Below are positions 18,325 to 27,176 of a DNA stretch of 64,000 bases, one piece after another (positions within the stretch are counted from its first letter, which is position 1; every line of letters starts with the position of its first letter). The position numbers were made by a program, and so were the translations under genes. Source of the DNA: Shimia sagamensis (lineage in GTDB: Bacteria > Pseudomonadota > Alphaproteobacteria > Rhodobacterales > Rhodobacteraceae); NCBI RefSeq assembly GCF_900182745.1, contig NZ_FXTY01000004.1, positions 395,359 to 459,358 of the forward strand, read 5' to 3'. The notes under the pieces were generated by a model. It saw only the letters and a list, made by a program, of their open reading frames with translations. It was not told the DNA's origin and ran no database searches.

Positions 18325-18471
18325 ATGCACACAATCGAAGACGGATACCGCGCAGTTGGTTTGCTCATCGACATTAACTGGGAACGTTTGTTGTTCCCAA
18401 CGGCGATCATCGCCGGGTTGTCGCTTGGCTCCTACATCGGCACGATGATCATGAATGGCGGCCTGTACTGA
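18325..18471 (+). CDS. Small membrane protein (48 aa), unknown
   Basis: An ATG at 18325 opens 48 residues: MHTIEDGYRAVGLLIDINWE, RLLFPTAIIAGLSLGSYIGT, MIMNGGLY. Residues 20-43 form one good transmembrane helix and the N-terminus is charged. It is too short for ordinary gene callers, and the ribosome site (TTTGGAA) is weak. Reality is supported by the hydrophobic pattern and by its isolated position between the rseP terminator and bamA. Function unknown; an envelope role is only suggested by the neighbours. Confidence 0.5.
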   Translation: MHTIEDGYRAVGLLIDINWERLLFPTAIIAGLSLGSYIGTMIMNGGLY

Positions 18472-18496
18472 CGCCAAGTGAGCGGAACGGGGCCGG

Positions 18497-18512
18497 CACA
18501 CAATATTGTGTG
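18497..18512. promoter_or_regulatory. Perfect 16-bp palindrome upstream of bamA
   Basis: CACACAATATTGTGTG is a perfect palindrome about 138 bases before the bamA start, in an otherwise non-coding 178-base gap. It could be an operator for a dimeric regulator. No T-run follows, so it is not a terminator. Confidence 0.35.
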
Positions 18513-18649
18513 GTGCAATAGGCCTCACCCGCTATCCATGCTGAAGCCGCGCAGGCCGATTCTCTTTGATCAAAGGCCAATGCTGTTTTGACATCAGCCC
18601 TCAGACCCGATAGTCACAATCCAACTGGGATGTACTGCGGAGTTTGGGA

Positions 18650-21007
18650 ATGACCAAACAATCGAGGGCTTTGGCGATCGCCAAAGACGGGGGAGAGGTG
18701 CAGAATCGGCGCCTCATAACAGCGTTTTTCTTTGCAATTTTTGCGGTTGTGATCGCGATGCCAACCTTTGGCCGCGCACAAACGTATAATTTCAGCTCCA
18801 TTCGGGTGGAAGGCAATCAGCGGATCGAAGCCGCCGCGGTGGCCAACTACGCTGCGATTCCACGTGGCACGGCTGTTACGGCTGGTCAGGTGAATGCTGC
18901 GTATCAGCGCGTTTTGGGAAGTGGTGTGTTTGAAACCGTTGAAATGGTTCCAAGTGGCAGCACCCTTGTCATCAAGGTGACGGAGTATCCCACAATCAAC
19001 CGCATCAACTTTGAGGGCAACAAGCGTCTCAAAGATGAGGCGTTGTCGCAGTTGGTGGAATCAGAGTCTCGTCGTGTTTTAAATCCAGCGGTTGCGGAGC
19101 GTGACGCCGCGCGCATCACACAGGCGTATTCTGAACAGGGCCGTTTGGCCGCGCGCGTGAACACCCGTGTTATTCGACGCAGCGACAATCGCGCGGACCT
19201 GATCTTTGAAGTGTTCGAAGGTGGTGTCGTCGAAATTGAGCGCATTGGCTTTGTGGGCAACCGCAACTTTAGTGACAATCGGTTGCGTCGTGTTTTGGCG
19301 ACCAAACAGGCAGGTCTTCTTCGGGCGTTCTTTAAACAGGACACCTTTGTGAATGACCGCATCGAGTTTGATAAGCAGGTGCTGCGCGATTTCTATCTGT
19401 CGCGAGGGTATGTCGACTTCCGCACGGTGGGTGTGAACGCAGAATTGTCTCGTGAGCGGGACGGCTATTTCCTGACGTTCAACATCGAGGAAGGCCAGCA
19501 GTTCAAGTTTGGCAACATCACGGCGACAAGCGAAATTGATGGCGTTGATGCGCAGGCCTATCTGGACACGCTGCGTCTGAAGCCGGGTGTGGTATACTCT
19601 CCGACACTGGTGGAAAACTCAATTTCCCGGATGGAACGGTTTGGTCTGAAACAGGGGCAAGATTTCCTGCGGGTGGACCCGCGGATTTCGCGCAACGACC
19701 GTGATTTGACGCTGGATGTGGATTTCGTACTGACCAAAGGCCCTAAGATCTTTGTTGAGCGCATCGACATCGAAGGCAACACAACAACGTTGGACAAGGT
19801 GATCCGGAACCAGTTCCGCATTGCCGAAGGCGATCCCTTTAACCCACGCGAAATCCGTGAAAGCGCAGAACGCATCCGTGCGCTTGGGTTCTTCACGGTG
19901 GCAGATGTGAATGCCCGAGAGGGCAGCTCGCCAAGCCAAGTGATTGTGGATGTGGATGTTGAAGAGCAGCCAACAGGTTCATTGGCGCTGGGTGGTACCT
20001 ATTCGACCAACGATGGGCTGGGGCTTGTTGTGCGGTTCAACGAGTCAAACTTCCTTGGGCGTGGCCAGAGCTTTGGACTGTCCTTCTCCACCTCGTCAGA
20101 CATTAAAGACTACAGTTTGTCGTTTGCGGAACCAGCGTTTTTGGGGCGTAACTTGACCGCCGGATTTGGGTTCTTCTACAAGGAGTTCGAGCCCGGAGAA
20201 GCGCGCTTTACCAACACTGTTGGAGAGTTTTCTCCATATCTCGGATTTGAGATGGGTGAGTATTCCAACATGCAGCTGCGGTATAAGTTGGAACGATCCG
20301 ATATCACCGTTGAGAGCGCAAATGCGGTGCCCGGCTCGATTATTGATACTGAAGCTTCTCGTGGCGAACTCTGGAAGAGCTCCGTCGGCTACACCTATCG
20401 CTATGATACACGCCGGCGCGGACTTGATCCAAACCGAGGGTACCTTTTGGAGTTTGGACAAGACTTCGGTGGGCTTGGCGGCGACTATACATTTGTTTCA
20501 ACAACCGCGCGTGCGGTGGCTGAATCCAAAGTATGGCATGAAGAGGTGACCTTGCGTGCCACGTTGCAAGGTGGTGCTTTGTACTCTCCAGATGGCGACA
20601 GTCGGATTGATGATCGCTACATCGTTAGCAATCGGGACATCCGCGGCTTTGAGCCGTACGGCATCGGCCCGCGTGAGCGTTCGGCGGATGGGTCGTTGGA
20701 TGACGCCTTGGGTGGCAAGTACTACGCTTCGGCCCGGTTTGAGGCGGAGTTTCCGTTGGGCCTGCCGGAAGAACTGGGGATCACAGGCGGCTTGTTCTAC
20801 GATGTTGGGTCGTTGTGGGGGCTGGACAACACAAGCGGTGTAGGCACAGTCTACTATGAAGACTTCACCTTACGTCATGTGATTGGGGCGTCGATCTTCT
20901 GGACAACGCCAATTGGCCCGCTGCGGTTCAACTTCACCAAAGCCCTGCAGAAAGAAGAGTTTGATCGGGATCAGAGTTTTGACTTCACCATCAGTGCCCA
21001 GTTCTGA
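18650..21007 (+). CDS. bamA: Outer membrane protein assembly factor BamA
   Basis: BamA folds and inserts beta-barrel proteins into the outer membrane. The 785-residue protein has a long, late signal sequence (hydrophobic at about residues 25-40, cleavage near GRAQ), POTRA repeats over about residues 45-440 (for example FEGNKRLKD, IEGNTTTLDKVIRNQF) and a C-terminal 16-strand barrel with the lid motif ending in aromatic F (FTISAQF). The ATG at 18650 has GGAG eight bases upstream. The cytoplasmic-looking N-terminal stretch of about 24 residues before the hydrophobic core is long for a signal peptide. Confidence 0.95.
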   Translation: MTKQSRALAIAKDGGEVQNRRLITAFFFAIFAVVIAMPTFGRAQTYNFSSIRVEGNQRIEAAAVANYAAIPRGTAVTAGQVNAAYQRVLGSGVFETVEMVPSGSTLVIKVTEYPTINRINFEGNKRLKDEALSQLVESESRRVLNPAVAERDAARITQAYSEQGRLAARVNTRVIRRSDNRADLIFEVFEGGVVEIERIGFVGNRNFSDNRLRRVLATKQAGLLRAFFKQDTFVNDRIEFDKQVLRDFYLSRGYVDFRTVGVNAELSRERDGYFLTFNIEEGQQFKFGNITATSEIDGVDAQAYLDTLRLKPGVVYSPTLVENSISRMERFGLKQGQDFLRVDPRISRNDRDLTLDVDFVLTKGPKIFVERIDIEGNTTTLDKVIRNQFRIAEGDPFNPREIRESAERIRALGFFTVADVNAREGSSPSQVIVDVDVEEQPTGSLALGGTYSTNDGLGLVVRFNESNFLGRGQSFGLSFSTSSDIKDYSLSFAEPAFLGRNLTAGFGFFYKEFEPGEARFTNTVGEFSPYLGFEMGEYSNMQLRYKLERSDITVESANAVPGSIIDTEASRGELWKSSVGYTYRYDTRRRGLDPNRGYLLEFGQDFGGLGGDYTFVSTTARAVAESKVWHEEVTLRATLQGGALYSPDGDSRIDDRYIVSNRDIRGFEPYGIGPRERSADGSLDDALGGKYYASARFEAEFPLGLPEELGITGGLFYDVGSLWGLDNTSGVGTVYYEDFTLRHVIGASIFWTTPIGPLRFNFTKALQKEEFDRDQSFDFTISAQF

Positions 21008-21013
21008 TTTGAT

Positions 21014-21580
21014 ATGAGTGGAAATGCACTTCGCATAGTATTTCTGGTCGGGGCGCTTCTCGGCGCCCCGTTTGCCTTTGCGCAAGAAACCGCATTGCCG
21101 CAGTCCCAAGTGTTGACTGTCGACAGTGACGTGATGTTCAGTCAGTCGATGTTTGGCATTCGCGTGGCCCAAGAGTTGGCGGCGGACGAGTCAATTTTGT
21201 TGGCGGAGAACAGACGCATTCAGGCGGAGTTGACGGCGGAAGAGAGGGCGCTCACCGACAAGCGCGGTGAGATGGACGCAGACGCGTTTCGTGCGGTGGC
21301 AGAGGCGTTTGACGCACGGGTGGTGCAGATCCGCTTGGAACAAGACCAGAAAGCCTCCAATTTGGAGCAGCGTCGTCAGCGCGAGCAGGAGGCCTTTATC
21401 CGTGTTGCCAGCCCAGTTTTGACAGCGCTGATGCGGGATGCCGGGGCGAGCGTGATCCTGGAGCGCCGGGACATTTTGCTGGGAGACCCGGCAGTGGATG
21501 TGACGTCTTTTGCGATTGAGCGCCTCAATCGAATGTTGGGAGATGGGCGGGCCAAAAGCGGGCTACCGGAAGACGAATAG
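21014..21580 (+). CDS. OmpH/Skp-family periplasmic chaperone
   Basis: A 188-residue protein with a signal peptide (MSGNALRIVFLVGALLGAPFAFAQ) and a long charged helical region (about residues 60-125, coiled-coil composition) of the Skp/OmpH type, which holds unfolded outer-membrane proteins. It follows bamA by six bases, the standard arrangement. Conservation of the core DSDVMFSQSMFG is weaker than in gammaproteobacterial Skp. Confidence 0.85.
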   Translation: MSGNALRIVFLVGALLGAPFAFAQETALPQSQVLTVDSDVMFSQSMFGIRVAQELAADESILLAENRRIQAELTAEERALTDKRGEMDADAFRAVAEAFDARVVQIRLEQDQKASNLEQRRQREQEAFIRVASPVLTALMRDAGASVILERRDILLGDPAVDVTSFAIERLNRMLGDGRAKSGLPEDE

Positions 21581-21719
21581 AAACAGGGTGTTGGCCTTGT
21601 TCCGATGGTTTTCGATTTTGGTGGCATGGTAAGTCATTGATTGCAGGCTGGCGCTTGCTCCTCGCGGCGCGGGTTGCTAGGGCTAGGATCAAAGTCTTAG
21701 GCCGCACGAGGAGCAAACT

Positions 21720-22184
21720 ATGTCCGAAGATCTCAAGAGCGCCGATATCGAACTGATCCAACGGCTCATTCCGCATCGCTATCCCTTTTTGCTGGTCGAC
21801 AAAGTGATTGATATCGATGGATATCAATCGGCCAAAGGCATCAAGATGGTCACGATGAACGAGCCGCATTTTCAGGGCCACTTCCCCAAAAAGCCGATCA
21901 TGCCAGGTGTAACCATTGTGGAAGCCATGGCGCAGACGTCGGCCATTATGGTGGGCGTAGCACTGGATTTGGCCGACAAAGACTTGTTGGTGTATTTCAT
22001 GGGCATCGACAAATGTAAGTTCCGCCGGATGGTTGTTCCAGGTGACAAGCTGGAAATGAAAGTGGAAACCACCCGAGGCAAACCAGGCGGCAAAGTCTGG
22101 AAATTTGCTGGCACCGCAACAGTTGATGGCGACGTGGCGTGTGAAGTTGAATTCACCGCAATGATGGATTTGCCTAAGGAGTAA
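21720..22184 (+). CDS. fabZ: 3-hydroxyacyl-ACP dehydratase FabZ
   Basis: FabZ dehydrates 3-hydroxyacyl-ACP in fatty acid elongation and balances acyl flow between phospholipid and lipid A. The 154-residue hot-dog protein contains [13 protein letters not shown], the catalytic H in [15 protein letters not shown] and the glutamate in VEAMAQ. A 139-base gap without a clear gene precedes it. In many proteobacteria lpxD sits at this point, but it is absent here. Confidence 0.95.
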   Translation: MSEDLKSADIELIQRLIPHRYPFLLVDKVIDIDGYQSAKGIKMVTMNEPHFQGHFPKKPIMPGVTIVEAMAQTSAIMVGVALDLADKDLLVYFMGIDKCKFRRMVVPGDKLEMKVETTRGKPGGKVWKFAGTATVDGDVACEVEFTAMMDLPKE

Positions 22185-22189
22185 CGCTG

Positions 22190-22987
22190 ATGGCTATTTC
22201 TGCAAAAGCAGAGGTGCATGCCTCAGCGGTGATCGAAGACGGCGCGGTTGTTTCGGATGGCTGCGTTGTGGGGCCGTTTTGTGTGGTGGGGCCAAAGGTT
22301 GTGTTGCAGTCGGGTGTTGAGCTGAAGTCCCATGTGGTGGTGACCGGAGACACCGAGATTGGTGCGAACACGGTTGTGTTTAGCTTCTCTGTGATTGGCG
22401 AAGTTCCGCAGGATCTTAAATTTGGTGGTGAAGACACCAAGCTGCTGATCGGTGAACGCAATCGCATCCGTGAGCATGTCACCATGAACAGTGGTACTGA
22501 GGGTGGTGGCGGAGTTACGCGCGTAGGCAACGACGGGTTGTTCATGGCCGGCTGCCACATCGCGCATGATGCACAGATTGGCAACAACGTGATTGTGGTG
22601 AATTCGGCAGCCGTGGCGGGACATTGTATCATTGAAGATGACGTGATTATCGGCGGATTGTGCGGCATTCACCAGTGGGTGCGTATTGGCCGTGGTGCCA
22701 TCATTGGCGCGGTCAGTATGGTGACAAACGACGTAATCCCTTATGGCCTGGTGCAAGGACCGCGTGGCGAGCTTGACGGGCTGAACCTTGTGGGATTGAA
22801 ACGTCGCGGTGTGGCACGTTCTGACATCACCGCTTTGCGGGCGGCGTTTCAGATGCTGGCGCAGGGCGAGGGTGCTTTTCAAGCGCGGGCCAAGCGTTTG
22901 GGCGAAGAGACCGACAGCGCGTATGTGCAAGAGATGGTTGCCTTTATCATGGGCGACTCTGACCGTTCTTTCCTGACGCCGAGGTAA
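22190..22987 (+). CDS. lpxA: UDP-GlcNAc acyltransferase LpxA
   Basis: LpxA transfers 3-hydroxyacyl groups from ACP to UDP-GlcNAc, the first step of lipid A synthesis. The 265-residue protein is a left-handed beta helix of hexapeptide repeats (SAVIEDGAVV, IGNNVIV, IGGLCGIHQWVRIG) with catalytic His in HIAHDAQIG. The start follows fabZ by five bases and the gene lies in a tight run with lpxI and lpxB. Confidence 0.95.
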   Translation: MAISAKAEVHASAVIEDGAVVSDGCVVGPFCVVGPKVVLQSGVELKSHVVVTGDTEIGANTVVFSFSVIGEVPQDLKFGGEDTKLLIGERNRIREHVTMNSGTEGGGGVTRVGNDGLFMAGCHIAHDAQIGNNVIVVNSAAVAGHCIIEDDVIIGGLCGIHQWVRIGRGAIIGAVSMVTNDVIPYGLVQGPRGELDGLNLVGLKRRGVARSDITALRAAFQMLAQGEGAFQARAKRLGEETDSAYVQEMVAFIMGDSDRSFLTPR

Positions 22988-22990
22988 ACA

Positions 22991-23791
22991 ATGAGCAGGC
23001 TGGCTATTCTTTGTGGCGGCGGCACTTTGCCGGTTACGCTGGCAACGGCGCATCCGGACGCAATGTGTGTTGTCTTTGAAGGTGTTTCACATGACATGCC
23101 CGGCGACGTATTTTCTCATCGTTTTGAAAAGATGGGCGGGCTGTTTGAGGCCTTGAAGGATGGCGGTGTAACGCGCCTTGTGATGGCTGGTGGCCTTGGA
23201 CGTCCTCCTCTCAATCCTGCTGAGTTTGATGCTGGAATGATGGCTATTGCGCCACGCTTGATGCCCGCGCTGCAAGGTGGCGACGATGCAATTTTGCGGC
23301 TGATCATTGCGGTGTTTGAAGAGCAGGGCTTTGAGGTTGTTGGCGCACATGAGCTGCTTGACGGTTTGACCGCAGAAGAAGGCCTGTTGGCAGGTCCTGA
23401 ACCGTCAAAGCAGGCCATGCAGGATGCAAGCAGGGCTGCGGACATTTTGCTTGCACTGTCTCCGTTGGATGTGGGGCAGGGTGCAGTTGTGGCGGCGGGG
23501 CTCGCGCTTGGCATTGAGACCTTACAAGGCACCGACGCGATGTTGCGGTTTGTATCTGAGACGCCGGACCATTTGCGCCGCGGCAAAGGGGTTTTCCTAA
23601 AAGCACCAAAGCGGGGGCAGGATTTACGGGTAGATATGCCTGCGATTGGGCCGGATACCGTGCGAGCGGCTGCGAAGGCTGGCGTAGAAGGTGTCGTGGT
23701 GGCGGCAGGGCGCGTGGTTGTGTTGGGTCGATCGCAAACTCTTGCAGCATTGGAAGACACCGGACTGTTCTTGTTGTCGCGGGTGATCTGA
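22991..23791 (+). CDS. lpxI: UDP-2,3-diacylglucosamine pyrophosphatase LpxI
   Basis: LpxI hydrolyses UDP-2,3-diacylglucosamine to lipid X and replaces LpxH in alphaproteobacteria. The 266-residue protein shows the DUF1009 pattern: LAILCGGGTLPVTLA at the start, LGRPPLNPAEFD, the DDAILR segment and GRSQTLA near the end. It is sandwiched between lpxA and lpxB, and its TGA overlaps the lpxB ATG by one base, which supports the assignment. Confidence 0.92.
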   Translation: MSRLAILCGGGTLPVTLATAHPDAMCVVFEGVSHDMPGDVFSHRFEKMGGLFEALKDGGVTRLVMAGGLGRPPLNPAEFDAGMMAIAPRLMPALQGGDDAILRLIIAVFEEQGFEVVGAHELLDGLTAEEGLLAGPEPSKQAMQDASRAADILLALSPLDVGQGAVVAAGLALGIETLQGTDAMLRFVSETPDHLRRGKGVFLKAPKRGQDLRVDMPAIGPDTVRAAAKAGVEGVVVAAGRVVVLGRSQTLAALEDTGLFLLSRVI

Positions 23792-24942
23792 TGAAGGTGT
23801 TTCTGGTCGCAGGCGAGTTGTCGGGCGACCGGCTTGGTGGGGCGCTCATGGAGGGGCTGCGCCAACTGGTGCCGGATGTGCAATTTGCCGGCGTTGGTGG
23901 GCCGTTGATGGCAGCGCAGGGGCTTGAGAGCTTGTTCGCGATGGATGAGTTAAGTGTGATGGGCATTGCAGAGGTGTTGCCCAAGTACCGACATCTGGTG
24001 AAGCGCATGCATCAAACCGCAAATGCGGCGCTGGACTGGCAGCCAGATGTGATGGTGACCATCGATAGCCCGGATTTCTGCCTGCGCGTGGCGCGGGAAG
24101 TGAAGGCGAAGAGCAACTTGCGATGCGTGCATTATGTGGCGCCGTCGGTTTGGGCGTGGCGGCCAAAGCGAGCCAAGAAAATGGCCAAACACGTGGATCA
24201 GGTTTTGGCGCTTTTGCCGTTTGAGCCGCCTTACATGGAGGCGGTTGGACTGCGCTGTGATTTTGTTGGTCATCCGGTGGTCACTGAACCAGTGGCAAGT
24301 GACGACGAGGTTACAGCGTTTCGGATGAACCATGGCATTGATGACGCGCCGTTGCTGCTGGCCCTGCCGGGATCTCGGCGGGGGGAAGTTGGTCGGATGA
24401 CGCCAACCTTTGGCGAAGTGGTCGCGCGATTGGTTCACCAGAAACCGGATTTGAAAGTTGTTGTGCCTGCGGCAGCGCCAGTGGCAGGGCTGGTGAAAGA
24501 GCTGGTAGCGGACTGGACAGTCACGCCAATTGTGCTTGATCCAAATGAGATGAGTGCAGCAGAGGCGCATGCGCAAAAACTCGCGGCGTTTAAGGCGGCG
24601 GATGTGGCTTTGGCGGCATCGGGCACCGTGTCGCTTGAACTTGCCGCCAGCGATACGCCTATGGTTATTGGCTATAACATGAGTTGGATCAGTTGGCAGA
24701 TCATCAGCCGCATGCTCCTGATAGATACGGGCACGTTGGTGAATTTGGTGGCAGAGAGTCGGACAGTGCCGGAATTTATGGGGCCAGCGTTTCAGGCTGA
24801 AGACATTGCGCCCGCCATTCTGCGGGTGCTGGATGACTCTTCGGGACAACGTGCGGCCATGGATCTGACCATGGAGCGTTTGGGGCGGGGACAGGAGTTC
24901 CCCGGTCTGCGCGCAGCCCGAGCTGTATTGGATGGACTGTAA
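23791..24942 (+). CDS. lpxB: Lipid A disaccharide synthase LpxB
   Basis: LpxB joins lipid X and UDP-diacylglucosamine to make the lipid A disaccharide at the membrane. The 383-residue glycosyltransferase has VAGELSGDRLGG, SPDFCLRVA, HYVAPSVWAW, LPGSRRGEV and ASGTVSLELA, all family motifs. It completes the fabZ-lpxA-lpxI-lpxB operon; lpxD and lpxC are not in this window. Confidence 0.95.
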   Translation: MKVFLVAGELSGDRLGGALMEGLRQLVPDVQFAGVGGPLMAAQGLESLFAMDELSVMGIAEVLPKYRHLVKRMHQTANAALDWQPDVMVTIDSPDFCLRVAREVKAKSNLRCVHYVAPSVWAWRPKRAKKMAKHVDQVLALLPFEPPYMEAVGLRCDFVGHPVVTEPVASDDEVTAFRMNHGIDDAPLLLALPGSRRGEVGRMTPTFGEVVARLVHQKPDLKVVVPAAAPVAGLVKELVADWTVTPIVLDPNEMSAAEAHAQKLAAFKAADVALAASGTVSLELAASDTPMVIGYNMSWISWQIISRMLLIDTGTLVNLVAESRTVPEFMGPAFQAEDIAPAILRVLDDSSGQRAAMDLTMERLGRGQEFPGLRAARAVLDGL

Positions 24943-24944
24943 AA

Positions 24945-25523
24945 ATGATCGATGAGTTTGGCATTGCGCTGTCCGCAGTGACCGCGCATGTGGCCACCAA
25001 TTTGGACAACCTCGCCATCATGGTTGGTTTGATCTTGACCGTTGGGCAGTTGCGGACCTTGAGCGGATATCTGATTGCACAGGGCATGATGCTGTCTGCG
25101 GCCTACTTTGTGTCCGCCGGGCTAGAGACTGGCTTGCCGCATCAGGTTGGCTACCTCGGGTTCATTCCGATTGGATTGGGTCTGTATGCCTTGGTTGGGC
25201 GCTATCTGGGCGCTGATAGCACCGCCGCGGAGCAAGTGTCGAAGTCGCATGTTCTGGCAATTATTGCGCTTTTTCTCAGCGTGTCGTTTGACAGTTTCGC
25301 TGTGTTCACGCCGTTGTTGGCGGATTCGGGCCCGAGTTACACAGCGCCAATTTTGTTTGGCGCAGGCCTTTCTGTGGTGGGTTTGGCCGTTGGGGGAGCT
25401 GCCTTAGCCTCGATGGCCCCTGCGAAGGTGTCACGTCTGGAGCGCCTTGAGTGGCTGGCACCTTATGTGATGATCGCCATCGGGCTTTACGTGGTGATCA
25501 ATACTGGCACTGACATCACCTGA
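24945..25523 (+). CDS. Polytopic membrane protein, possibly CadD/LysE-like
   Basis: A 192-residue protein with about six hydrophobic segments. Two halves show related motifs, VATNLDNLAIMVGL near the N-terminus and VSFDSFAVFTPL in the second half, the inverted-duplication pattern of small cation or metal exporters of the CadD/LysE/TerC type. The resemblance is structural and I do not assign a substrate. It starts two bases after lpxB and converges on mnmA with a nine-base gap. Confidence 0.5.
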   Translation: MIDEFGIALSAVTAHVATNLDNLAIMVGLILTVGQLRTLSGYLIAQGMMLSAAYFVSAGLETGLPHQVGYLGFIPIGLGLYALVGRYLGADSTAAEQVSKSHVLAIIALFLSVSFDSFAVFTPLLADSGPSYTAPILFGAGLSVVGLAVGGAALASMAPAKVSRLERLEWLAPYVMIAIGLYVVINTGTDIT

Positions 25524-25532
25524 CGGCGCGGC

Positions 25533-26678
25533 TCAGTAGCCGCGCCAGATCCAGCCACCGCCATAGATGCGGGAGCTGTCGTTGTCATAAAACACACAGG
25601 CCTGACCGGGGGAGACACCCTCTTCTGGTGTGAGCAGCTCCACCTCGGCGGTGTCCGGTCCTGTTGGACGCAAGATGGCGTCACGCGGTGGGCGAGTGGA
25701 ACGCACTTTGACTGACATGTGCCACTCCTTGCGGCTTTCAAACGGCTCATCCCCAAGCCAGTTGATTTCGCGGACCGGAATGATGCGAGTTGAAAGCAAC
25801 TCTTTGGGGCCAACGACAACTTGTTTTTTGTCCACGTCGAGCTTCACCACATATAGCGGCGTCGTTAGGCCGCCAATGCCGAGACCGCGCCGTTGGCCAA
25901 TGGTGTAGTGGATCACACCGTTGTGCGTGCCAAGGACAGCGCCCTCGTTATCAACAATTTCGCCTGGTTCCGCTGCACCGGGGCGTAGTTTTTCAATCAC
26001 GCTGGCGTAGTCGCCATTGGGAACAAAGCAGATGTCTTGGCTGTCTGGTTTGTCCGCCACCGCAAGACCGTATTCGGCAGCCAAAGCACGGGTAGCGTCT
26101 TTGTTTGGCAGGTGGCCCAGTGGGAAGCGTAGATAATCAAGCTGCTCCGGGGTGGTGGAGAACAGGAAATAGCTTTGGTCGCGATTGGCGTCAGCGGCGG
26201 AGTGCAATTCCGGACCCTCTTCACCGAGTTTTCGCTGGATGTAGTGACCGGTGGCCATGCAATCCGCTTCCAGATCTTTGGCGGTTTCCAAAAGATCTTT
26301 GAATTTCACCCGTTCGTTGCAGCGGATGCAGGGCACAGGTGTGGCGCCGCCAAGATAGCTGTCGGCAAATTCATCAATCACGGCATCTTGGAAAATGTTC
26401 TCATAATCCAGGACGTAATGCGGAAACCCTTTTTCCTCAGCCACACGTCGGGCGTCATGGATATCTATACCGGCGCAACAGGCGCCTTTTTTGGCCAAAG
26501 CCGCGCCGTGGTCGTAAAGCTGCAAAGTTACGCCAACCACATCGTAGCCTTCGTCCGCCAATTGGGCGGCGACCACGGAACTGTCGACGCCACCGGACAT
26601 GGCAACAACCACGCGGGTCTCGGATGGGGGTTTGGCAAAACCGAGCGAATTAAGGGGTGTGTCGCCATCAAGCGGCAT
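25533..26678 (-). CDS. mnmA: tRNA 2-thiouridylase MnmA
   Basis: MnmA thiolates U34 of Glu, Gln and Lys tRNAs, using ATP and a persulfide relay. The 381-residue protein has the PP-loop [12 protein letters not shown] (about residues 26-37), the cysteine motif [12 protein letters not shown] and a second catalytic cysteine in [12 protein letters not shown]. The family [11 protein letters not shown] motif is present. It is divergent from the sciP-ctrA pair. Confidence 0.95.
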   Translation of the reverse strand: MPLDGDTPLNSLGFAKPPSETRVVVAMSGGVDSSVVAAQLADEGYDVVGVTLQLYDHGAALAKKGACCAGIDIHDARRVAEEKGFPHYVLDYENIFQDAVIDEFADSYLGGATPVPCIRCNERVKFKDLLETAKDLEADCMATGHYIQRKLGEEGPELHSAADANRDQSYFLFSTTPEQLDYLRFPLGHLPNKDATRALAAEYGLAVADKPDSQDICFVPNGDYASVIEKLRPGAAEPGEIVDNEGAVLGTHNGVIHYTIGQRRGLGIGGLTTPLYVVKLDVDKKQVVVGPKELLSTRIIPVREINWLGDEPFESRKEWHMSVKVRSTRPPRDAILRPTGPDTAEVELLTPEEGVSPGQACVFYDNDSSRIYGGGWIWRGY

Positions 26679-26801
26679 GGTGAGTCTCTCCGGGTCAGAA
26701 GTCCAAGAGAATATAGGAAAATCTTACACACTCTCAAGGGCTGCTTTAGGGCCTCGTTAAGTCCCATGCGCGATTATTTTCCCACCAAGAGGATGAGCGA
26801 G

Positions 26802-27074
26802 ATGTTTTTAAAGAAAGTGGAAGGCCCCAGATGTGTGACTCTGACCGATGGTCAGGTCATGACACGTGCCGACTTGCCGCCAGCCAAAACCAAGCGATGG
26901 GTGGCATCCCGCAAAGCGGCCGTGGTGCGTGGCGTGGCGTATGGATTGATAACCAAGCGGGAAGCGCTTGAAATGTATAGTCTAAGTGAAGATGAATTTA
27001 ATGAATGGGTGACAGCAGTTTCCACCCATGGGCAAGACGCGCTGAAGGCGACGGCCGTTCAAAAATATCGCTAA
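26802..27074 (+). CDS. sciP: CtrA inhibitor protein SciP (DUF1153)
   Basis: SciP is a small helix-turn-helix protein that binds CtrA at promoters and represses CtrA-dependent transcription in Caulobacter. The 90-residue product starts MFLKKVEGPRC and carries TRADLPPAKTKRWVASRKA and the C-terminal SLSEDEFNEWVTAV segment typical of DUF1153. The ATG at 26802 has AGAGGA eight bases upstream; upstream ATGs at 26766 and 26793 would only add a non-conserved tail, and the open frame before them overlaps mnmA. It sits directly before ctrA. Confidence 0.88.
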   Translation: MFLKKVEGPRCVTLTDGQVMTRADLPPAKTKRWVASRKAAVVRGVAYGLITKREALEMYSLSEDEFNEWVTAVSTHGQDALKATAVQKYR

Positions 27075-27106
27075 CTCTAGCAATCTCTGTTAACCTTCCT
27101 AAATCG

Positions 27107-27121
27107 GTAACCAGTCGTTAA
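27107..27121. promoter_or_regulatory. CtrA-type box GTAA-N7-TTAA upstream of ctrA
   Basis: GTAA-CCAGTCG-TTAA differs by one base from the CtrA consensus TTAA-N7-TTAA. It lies 56 bases before the ctrA start among four TTAA half sites and four TAACC repeats (27091, 27108, 27119, 27148). Confidence 0.55.
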
Positions 27122-27142
27122 CCTTTATTCGTTAAGGTTAAC
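27117..27142. promoter_or_regulatory. Inverted repeat in the ctrA promoter
   Basis: GTTAACCTT (27117-27125) and AAGGTTAAC (27134-27142) form a perfect 9-bp inverted repeat around an eight-base spacer. Each arm holds a TTAA half site, so it may bind CtrA or SciP cooperatively. Confidence 0.5.
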
Positions 27143-27176
27143 GACAGTAACCCTCCAACGTAAGGAAGCCGAACCA

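Noticed and set aside
26175..26801. N-terminal extension of the sciP frame
   Set aside because: Overlaps mnmA on the other strand; sciP conservation begins at MFLKKVEGPRC with a good ribosome site.
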